A DNA stretch of 10,862 nucleotides, from NCBI GenBank assembly GCA_948759685.1, contig CAQBGY010000082.1, forward strand, positions 1 through 10,862, written 5' to 3'. The DNA is from an uncultured Eubacterium sp. GTDB taxonomy: Bacteria; Bacillota_A; Clostridia; Lachnospirales; Lachnospiraceae. Made by a program: the position numbers and the translations under genes. This document shows positions 1 through 7,700 of the stretch, piece by piece. The notes beneath the pieces were generated by a model. It had not been told where the DNA came from. It worked only from the letters and a program-made list of their open reading frames with translations, and ran no database searches. Positions within the stretch are counted from its first letter, which is position 1, and the number at the start of each line of letters is the position of its first letter.

Positions 1-461
1 AAAATGCCCTGACACTGGTTGCAAAAGGCGAATATCCCATGCAGGCATTTATGGACGGGATTGCTGATCTGGTAAATGGTCTTGTCCAGACTTACCACTG
101 TATCAGTGAGGAACAGAAATCCATGTTTGGAAACGGAAATGCGGAAGTATATGGAAAATGCCCGAAGTGCGGCGGCGATGTGGTAAAAGGGAAATTCGGC
201 GCATACTGCAAAAACAAGTGCGGCATGAACGTGTCAAAGGTTATGGGGGCAGCACTTTCCGACAGTCAGGTAAAAAGCCTGATTGACGGTAAAAAGACCC
301 TTGTAAAAGGCTTGAAGGGCAAAAAGGGCAGCTATGATGCGTACCTTATCCCGGAGGGTGTGGAAGATTATTCCTACACCAAAGACGGAAAGGAAGTAAA
401 AGGCTCACAGTATAAGATAAAGCTGGAATTTCCAAAGCAGAAAAAGAAAGGAGAACATTAA
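1..461 (+). CDS. topB: DNA topoisomerase III, C-terminal part (5' end outside window)
   Basis: This is the last ~152 codons of a type IA topoisomerase of the TopB class commonly carried by clostridial ICEs. Such enzymes cut and pass single strands and are thought to resolve intermediates of element replication or transfer. The frame is already open at the left edge (first full codon at position 3), so the catalytic domain lies upstream. Visible is the end of the topoisomerase core, then a zinc ribbon with two cysteine pairs (CPKC, cysteine codons at 159 and 168; CKNKC, codons at 207 and 219), then a Lys/Gly-rich C-terminal repeat-type segment ending in a basic tail. An internal ATG at 39 is not the start, since the frame continues upstream without a stop and no SD is present. 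The TAA stop at 459-461 is followed after 2 nt by the next gene, whose SD lies within this gene's last codons. Assignment rests on family recognition of the ribbon and tail only. Confidence 0.85.
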   Translation, partial: NALTLVAKGEYPMQAFMDGIADLVNGLVQTYHCISEEQKSMFGNGNAEVYGKCPKCGGDVVKGKFGAYCKNKCGMNVSKVMGAALSDSQVKSLIDGKKTLVKGLKGKKGSYDAYLIPEGVEDYSYTKDGKEVKGSQYKIKLEFPKQKKKGEH

Positions 462-463
462 AA

Positions 464-979
464 ATGAAAAGAACAGGAAAAATTTTATTCAGCATGGCTG
501 CGGCGGGAGCTGCCATTTCCGCTGCGGCTTTTATGGCAAAAAAGCATACTGTCAGACACGGAAAACCCGCACCGGATACAGAACCGAATGACGTTTTTGA
601 GAAAGATGAAGAATATTTTCCCGATTTTCTTCAAGACGGCTTCGGCGTGGAGGAGGAAACTCCTGCGGAGCAGGGGATATACCTGACTGCCGATGAAGCG
701 GGATTCCTCAAATATATCCTCGAAGGGATTGAAAATATCGGGATTCTTACGGACAGCCGGATTGCAGAGGTTGAGAAACTTGCACGGAAAAGGAAAATCC
801 CGCACACAGACCGTATCAGGGAAATCAAAAATGCCTGTGAGGGGTGGGACAGCGACAGGGAACTTTTACAACAGTGCATCAATGACATCAGGGAGGTGCT
901 GGAAGGCGGATTCCCGGAAGATTTTCTTGAATATGTCAGTGACAGTCAGGCGGCTGGCAGTGATGCAGCTTTATCATAA
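464..979 (+). CDS. Small ICE protein with N-terminal membrane segment, function unknown
   Basis: A 171-aa protein I do not recognise as a named family. Residues about 7-25 form an Ala-rich hydrophobic stretch after a basic start (MKRTGK), which fits a single N-in membrane anchor or an uncleaved signal. Residues about 35-70 are acidic and probably disordered. The remaining ~100 residues look helical, with alternating charged and hydrophobic positions and one Cys in each of two helices. The start at 464 is set by the SD AAAGGAG at 447-453, inside the end of the topoisomerase gene, so the two are probably co-transcribed and coupled. The position between topB and the giant helicase gene suggests a transfer or maintenance accessory protein, possibly at the membrane; this is inference. 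A shorter overlapping frame (693-1001) is rejected as a shadow. Confidence 0.8.
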   Translation: MKRTGKILFSMAAAGAAISAAAFMAKKHTVRHGKPAPDTEPNDVFEKDEEYFPDFLQDGFGVEEETPAEQGIYLTADEAGFLKYILEGIENIGILTDSRIAEVEKLARKRKIPHTDRIREIKNACEGWDSDRELLQQCINDIREVLEGGFPEDFLEYVSDSQAAGSDAALS

Positions 980-1006
980 GAACAATAAAAACATACAGTG
1001 ACAATG

Positions 1007-1034
1007 GGGCATACGGGGATTTATCTGTATGCCC
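1007..1034 (+). other. Intergenic stem-loop, possible weak terminator or processing site
   Basis: A perfect 8-bp inverted repeat, GGGCATAC (1007-1014) and GTATGCCC (1027-1034), with a 12-nt loop. It fills most of the 85-nt gap between the membrane-protein gene and the next start. The downstream sequence (TTGAATTTATAAAAAA) has no uninterrupted T tract, so it is not a textbook intrinsic terminator. It could be a leaky terminator, an mRNA-stabilising 3' hairpin or a regulatory leader. No convincing -35/-10 pair was found in this gap. Confidence 0.55.
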
Positions 1035-1064
1035 TTGAATTTATAAAAAATGGAGGGTTTGAAC

Positions 1065-1337
1065 ATGAGTAAAGCTATGGAAAATGTAACAGCAAAGACA
1101 GAAGAAACCAAAGCGGAGAAATTTGTCCGTCTTGGGGAGTACCGTATCAACAAGGCGATGGACGCCATTGGCAGGATTGAAAACCTTGCCAACCGTTCCG
1201 CCTACGACTACACGCCGGAGCAGGTGGAAGCCATGTTTTCGGTTCTGGAATCAAAGGTTGCGGAAGTAAGGACAAAGTTTACCGCTGTAAAAGTAAAAGA
1301 AGCTGCCGCCTTTTCTTTTGGGAACAAGGCAGAATAG
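1065..1337 (+). CDS. Small conserved-type ICE protein (90 aa), function unknown
   Basis: A 90-aa, charged, mostly helical protein. Its middle part (RLGEYRINKAMDAIGRIENL, then NRS-YDYTPEQVEAMF) resembles short proteins of unknown role that recur next to large helicase genes in clostridial ICEs; I recall this pattern but know no function. The frame opens at ATG 1050, but the start is placed at 1065 because GGAGGG (1052-1057) sits 8 nt before it and would lie inside the coding sequence if 1050 were used. It ends with TAG at 1335-1337. The SD of the next gene (AGGAGGG, 1336-1342) overlaps this stop, so the two are probably translationally coupled. There is no membrane segment and no cysteine. Confidence 0.8.
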   Translation: MSKAMENVTAKTEETKAEKFVRLGEYRINKAMDAIGRIENLANRSAYDYTPEQVEAMFSVLESKVAEVRTKFTAVKVKEAAAFSFGNKAE

Positions 1338-1350
1338 GAGGGAAGAAACG

Positions 1351-1701
1351 ATGATGGGAATGGAAATTTTAAGCACAGGGGATAAGATACTGCACACCAT
1401 GAAGGAGATGGAGATGGGCATACCGGGGCTGGCGGCTCTGTCCGGCGTGAATGAAAACACGCTGCTTGACATCATGGCAGGCATACGGGAACCGGATTTG
1501 ACTACACTCTGCCAGATTGCGGATGCGTTTGGTGTCTGTGTGCGTGATCTGTGTCCTGATAAGGAGCATTATGCTGTGCCAGTGGAAAAAGACACGCTTG
1601 CGAAGCTGATTGTGGTCAGCGAGATGAACGGGGTGGAGCTTGACGCTTTGATAGCTTCCATTCTGGAAAAGGGCATAGAGGAAAACGGATTTTATGATTA
1701 A
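1351..1701 (+). CDS. XRE-family HTH regulator with possible C-terminal RHH-like segment
   Basis: A 116-aa putative DNA-binding regulator. Residues about 13-68 match the XRE/Cro-C1 helix-turn-helix pattern: a helix at 13-21, GIPGLAALSGVNENTLLDIM as helices 2-3, a turn (AGIREPD) and the closing helices TTLCQIADAFGVCVRDLC. The remaining ~40 residues (VPVEKDTLAKL, then NGVELDALIASILEKGIEEN) resemble a ribbon-helix-helix unit, which would make this an unusual HTH-RHH fusion; that part is tentative. The start is ATG 1351, 8 nt after AGGAGGG (1336-1342). The upstream in-frame ATG at 1318 lies inside the previous gene and lacks an SD. The stop at 1699-1701 overlaps the SD of the giant gene. Its position suggests it controls the ICE operon or the giant gene, but no operator was identified. 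Confidence 0.82.
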   Translation: MMGMEILSTGDKILHTMKEMEMGIPGLAALSGVNENTLLDIMAGIREPDLTTLCQIADAFGVCVRDLCPDKEHYAVPVEKDTLAKLIVVSEMNGVELDALIASILEKGIEENGFYD

Positions 1702-1712
1702 GGAGGATGCAG

Positions 1713-4700
1713 ATGGCAGGAGAATACCTTGTTTCAAAGAAATACCATGAAATTTCCATACTTGCAAAGGAAACCGCAGGGCAGGTGTCCAAAAACGGGG
1801 AGGAATGGGCAAAATACCTGACTACTGCCGCAAGGCTGTACCGCTACCCGTTTGAGGACCAGATGCTTATTTACGCCCAAAGACCAGATGCCAAAGCCTG
1901 CGCCCTCATGGAAACATGGAATGAAAAAATGTTCTGCTGGGTAAACCGTGGGGCAAAGGGGATTGCGCTTTTTGACCGGGAGAGCGAACGCCCAAGACTG
2001 AAATATGTCTTTGATGTGTCAGATGTGCATAAGGCAAGGAGGATAGGAAAAGACCCGTACCTGTGGGAAATCAGGGAGGAACACAAAGACACGGTGCTTG
2101 CACAGCTTGAAAAAACATACGGCGCAACGGACAAAGATAATTCTTTTGAAAGCAGGCTCATCGAAATTGCGGGGAGGATTGCGGAGGATTATTATAAGGA
2201 GATTCTTTCCGACATGACCTATGCAAAGGAAAACAGTTTTTTAGAGGAGCTTGACGATTTGAACGTGGGGCTGCGGCTTCGGGAAACACTTTCCACAAGC
2301 ATCGCATACACACTTTTATCAAGGTGCGGTGCTGACATGGATTTGTGGAAAGACGAGCTGAACTTTGATTATATCAGTGAGTTTAATACGGCGGAGGTAC
2401 TGTCCGTAATCGGCAACGCCACTACGGATATGTGCAGACCTCTGTTAATGGAAATCGGGAAAACGGTTGCAGCATATGACCGCAATATTGCAAGGCAGAA
2501 AGCCTCAAATAAGGCAAAAGAAAAGGCGGATAAGGTACATACCGACACCAGAGAAAAAAATCCCCAAGAAAACCAAAGTGAAAATTTTGGCAAATTTTCA
2601 CTTGCAAATGCGCCAGAACCACGCTATAATGCTTTAAAGCGTGAAAGCGTATTACAGACAAGGACGGACATACCCATCTATGTGACAGGGGAGCAGACTC
2701 ATAAAAATATAGAAACGGAGGGCATTGCATATGGAACTGACATACGAGAAGAACGGGGACTATCTGATACCAAACCTGATACCGGACAGCGAGCCGGAGG
2801 AACCGCTGACCAAGTACGGTCTGATGCACAGGAAATACCTGATGGAACAACGGAGGGGGATTTACAGCGGGATGCTGATGACGGGCAGGTTGAAAGCGCA
2901 CTGTCTGGAAGTGCAGAAACAGGCAGAGGAGAGAATGGACTTCCTGACGGGGCAGATGGCGAAATCGGAGGGAGTGGACGAAGCGCTGAAAGCAGCCGAC
3001 CAGATGAAATGGGTGGCGAAGATGAACGCAATCAGGCACTCGGCGGAGGAAACCGTACTGACGGAGCTGGTATACAGCCTGTAAATAATGATGCACAACC
3101 GAATATGGAAACGGAAAAGCCGGATAATGGAGAAGGAAATTCATTGTCCGGCTCTTTTTTGCAGAATTTACAGTTTGCAGGGGACAGCATGGAGCTTCAG
3201 AAAGGGATTTTATGCGCTGACACATTCCTTATCCATAAAAGACCGGAGATTGCGGGCTATTTTGCAATGGAGCAGGACACAAGGCTGCAAACGGAATACC
3301 TTAAAAATTCTTTCCACATGGAGGAATATACGGAACTGGACATAGGGGAGGTAAGGGCGGGATACTGTGCCGATGAGGACGGTCTTACCATGTGGAAAGG
3401 TCATTACCTTACCCGTGAAGCGGAAGCGAGAATATCATGGGAAGATGCCCGTTTCTATGTCAATTCCTATATGGAAGATGGCGTTTACCTGCTTCCGGGA
3501 GAAAAAGCGGAACAGATTGACACAGGCGGAATCTATCAGCAGCTTGATTTATTTTCCATGTTCTCCGAACAGGTGGGCGGCATTGCCGCAAAAGAAGCGG
3601 AGCAGGGCGTTATCCCGGCAGAAAAGGAAAAACCGGAGCTGCCAAAGAACGTGCTGCCAAAAGAACAGCTTGACACAATCCTGCGGAGTGGGGGCGGCAG
3701 GGATAACAGCCGCAAGCGCATTTATGCGAAGTACCAGCAGGGCAAGACACCGGAGGAAATGGCAGAATTTCTCAGGAAAGAATACAAAATTACCGGAAAA
3801 GGCTTTGAATTTGAAGGAAAACAGTTATCCGTATGGTTCAATGAGCAGGGAATGACAGCGGGATATGGCACATCGGCATTGGAAAATCCCAAATTTACTA
3901 TGAGCTGGCAGGAAATTGAAAAAGAGATACGCTCGCAGGTGGAAAGCGGTGCTTATATGGGTGCAAATGAAGCCTACCTTGTGGACGAAGTGGAACGGGG
4001 GCGGATCGCTGACCGTCTGTATTTCTTCTTCCGTGACGGCATGGGGGAACTGCCGGAAGGACTGGAATTAAAGGCAACCAATTACCCGGATTCCCATGCG
4101 AAGTTAGTGGCACTGTTATCGACACCAGAAGGTGTTGATATGGCTGCTTCTTATATGGATAAGGCATTGGCACAGCTTGAAACGGGGGAGAAAAAACTGC
4201 GTTTCCGTTCACTCATGCCGAAAGAGGAACTGCGGGCAGAGCTTGACAACCTGCTTCTTATTAGGAAAACATTCCCGGCGGCTGACCATGTGGAGGTAAA
4301 AAAAGAGGATTTTATCACGCAGGACGAGATAGACCACAGCCTCGGAAGGGGAAGCGGGTTTAAGCATGGCTCATTCCGCATCTATGATTATTTCATGGAG
4401 GGGCATGACAGCAAAGAAGCAGCGGATTTCCTGAAACATGAGTATGGTACGGGCGGCTGTTCCCATGCGCTTGCCGGCTCAGACCACAGTTGGGAAGATC
4501 ATGATTTTAAGGGTATAAAACTGGAAAAAGGCAGCATCATGAAGCCTTATGCGGAAGTGCTTCTGTCTTGGAAAGTCGTGGAAAAACGTATCCGCAGGCT
4601 CATTCAGGAAGACAAATATTTATCCCCAAAAGGGAAAGAAGCCTATGCGGAATATAAAGAGGAACAGGCGCAGAAAGCGCTTGAACAGGCACAGGAACAG

Positions 4701-7700
4701 ATGGAGTGTGACACAAAGGTTTCCTGCAAGGATGCCATTGACAGGGCTATCGCTGAAAATTTTGACGGATACCGCCTCCCCAAAGGGACAGCGGAAAATG
4801 TCATAAAGGAATACGGCGTTGACCGTGTCAGCTATGTGCTTGCAAACACAGTCATGCACCGGAGGCAGGAGGAGAGGATTTCCCCGGAAAATAAGGAGTG
4901 GGCAAAGTCTGTCGAGCCTTATGCGATGTATGAGAGCCGGGATATAGTAGCCGCTTCCCACCCGGCAATTCTGAATGGATTTATCAACCAGACAAGGAAG
5001 TATATAGAGCGTGAAAAAGAATTGGAAGCATTGGCAGAACCACAAGAACAGGAACAGGCTGTAGAAAATGATACACCGGATATTTCTGATGGAGAACTGG
5101 ACTGGCATATCGTACATGATATGGACGATGATAACGGACAGCCTGCGGAGTGGGCGGCGAAGCTGCCTAATGGGGAATTTCTCTGGATTGACAAGGAAAC
5201 GGAAGGGTATGCCTTATACAATACCCACCATACGGACGCAAGCCCCCTTTCTGTTTCGGAAACACTGGACGGGGCAAAGGAGAACGGAGAAGATTACGCA
5301 AAAGAATTTGCCGCTGTTCCTGTAAAAGAGGCAGAGAAAGTAATAGTTGCGCTGGAATCGTCAGAAGATTTTGCAGAGCCAAAGATAGGATTTTATACAC
5401 ATCACTATTCCGATGGCAGGGAAGGAGTGCGTTACCGTCTTGTGACACAGGGGGAGGACGGGCTTTTGATACCATACCCGGAGCATAACCGTTTCTTTCT
5501 TAACCGTGAACTGGCTCAAGAGTATATAGACAGCCATGCCGATGTGATTGATGTGATAGGATATGATGAGATTGTTGTCCAGTCCATGCAGGAGCAGAGT
5601 GCATATAAGAGGGCGCAGGAAGGGAAAGAAACTTCTGGACATGATGTCAATCCTTCTGCAAGGCAGAAGGATTTGAGGTCAGATGACACCATTTCCATTA
5701 ACGGGCAGGAGTGCGTAAAGACGGACGAATGGAAGTCAGGCGATGATGTATATGTGCTTGGCAATTCCGTAGTGGACAGTGATTTCTTCTATGTGGAGGT
5801 AAACGGAAATACGCATTTTGAGTATGACCATAAACCGGACAGGGAGGAAATAGAGGAAGATTATCTGAACCTTGAAGTCATAAGGGATATTGACCGCCAC
5901 GAAGCGGAAGTGTTCTCACGCTTTGAGGGCAGCGACAATTTCCCGGATATGGATGCCGCCGAAGCCCGTAGGAAGCTGGAAAGCGGCGAAGCTGCAAAAG
6001 AAGCGGAAGCTATGCTTGCCTTTGCAGAGCAGGTCGCAAAAGAAAATGAGGTTGAAACTTACAAGAGATTTTCCGTCACGGAAACAAGCGATGCCTTTGC
6101 ACCGGGGGAAGATTTTGCTGTTTGGGACGATATTCGTGATGAGTATTTCCATGAAAGCGATGGAACAGTACGCACCTTTGCGACAGCGGAGGAAACAGAG
6201 GAATATCTGCATCAGGTTGAAAAGGAAACCGACAGACAGGAAACGGCGGAATGGGCGTATGTGGAACGTGTAAAAGCAGAGGCGGGAATGGAAACTTCTG
6301 GACATGATGTCAATCATTCTGCATTGCAGAATGATTTGAAGCCGGATTACCGGGTTGGGAATACTGTATATATAGACAATAAGCCCTATGAGATTACCCG
6401 AACCGATGATTGGAATGTCGAGATTATGGACCGTTCCCTGTTCAATCCTCCTCGACGATTAGAAAGCAGGGAGAACTTTGCAAAGCTGCTCCGGCAGGAT
6501 GAACGGAACGCACATTTGTTTATGCCGGAAGAAAAAGAACCTGACCAGACAGGTTATACAACGGAAACGGTGAAGGTCTATCCGGGCGAAAAAAACAACC
6601 TGCCCTATGATGTGGCTGTTGAGAAGCTGCATTTTGGAGAACCGGAGAAAGCTGAACCGGGAAAGCAGGATTACAAAGTTGGCGATACCGTTACCATTGA
6701 GGGGACGGAGTTTATCATTGAAAATATTTCTGACAGGGAAGTGCAGCTCCGTGACCCGAAACTGCTTTACCCGATCTTCCGGGCAGAGAGCAGGGAGAAC
6801 TTTGAGCGCCTTATGGCAAAGGAAACAGAAAATGCCATGCCGGTTCAGCCAGTGACCACAAAACAGGCAGAACCGAAAAAAGCGGCACAGATTGATAAAT
6901 CCAATGCTGTAAATTTCCACATCACGGACGATGCCCTCGGAATCGGTGAGTCAAAGGCGAAGGAAGGTTTTTCGCCTAAAGAGAAATTCAGGAGGAATAT
7001 CGAAGCAATCCGCACCCTTGAGAAGATTGAGGGAGAGAACCGCACAGCCACGCCGGAAGAACAAAAGATTTTATCACAGTATGTCGGATGGGGCGGTCTT
7101 GCGGATGCCTTTGATGAAAGCAGAAGCGCATGGGCGGGGGAATACCGGGAACTGAAAAGCCTGCTGTCCGATGCAGAATACGCTTCCGCAAGGGAGAGTA
7201 CCTTAAATGCCCATTACACAAGCCCTGTCATTATCCGCAGCATTTATGAAGCCTTAGAGAACATGGGTTTTGCAAAAGGGAATGTGCTTGAACCTGCTAT
7301 GGGCATCGGCAATTTCTTCGGTATGCTGCCGGAAAAGATGCAGGAAAGCAGGCTGTACGGCGTGGAGCTTGACGGGATTACCGGAAGGATTGCAAAACAG
7401 CTTTATCCCAACGCAAATATCAAGATTTCCGGCTTTGAAAAAACAGATTATCCCAACGATTTCTTTGATGTTGCAGTAGGGAATGTGCCTTTTGGACAGT
7501 ATAAAGTGTCTGACAGGCAGTATGATAAAAATAATTTCCTTATCCACGATTATTTCTTTGCAAAAACGCTGGACAAAGTGCGTCCGGGTGGCGTGGTTGC
7601 TTTTGTGACGAGCAAGGGAACAATGGACAAGAAAAGCCCCGAAGTGCGGAAATACCTTGCGCAGAGGGCAGAGCTTTTGGGGGCGGTCAGGCTGCCCAAT

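Noticed and set aside
693..1001. 102-codon + strand frame overlapping the membrane-protein gene
   Set aside because: There is no SD, the composition is that of a shadow, and the 464-979 frame has a good SD and a sensible product.
1050..1064. Upstream ATG for the 90-aa protein
   Set aside because: The SD GGAGGG (1052-1057) would lie inside the coding sequence. ATG 1065 has ideal 8-nt spacing.
1318..1350. Upstream ATG for the XRE regulator
   Set aside because: It lies inside the preceding gene without an SD. AGGAGGG is correctly spaced for ATG 1351.
2422..3225. 267-codon minus-strand frame opposite the linker and tnpV
   Set aside because: It is His/Phe/Leu/Pro/Cys-rich with no recognisable domain and no credible SD. 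It arises from the purine-rich sense strand.
3367..3855. 162-codon + strand frame inside the giant gene
   Set aside because: The product is a Lys/Arg/Ser/Cys-rich shadow without domain pattern or SD, unlike the nested tnpV. The giant frame here encodes normal folded modules.
5890..6273. 127-codon + strand frame
   Set aside because: It has basic, low-hydrophobic composition typical of an out-of-frame reading, and no SD or recognisable motif.
5628..6341. CRISPR-like interpretation of the two repeats
   Set aside because: There are only two copies, 663 nt apart, with coding sequence between them and no spacer periodicity.
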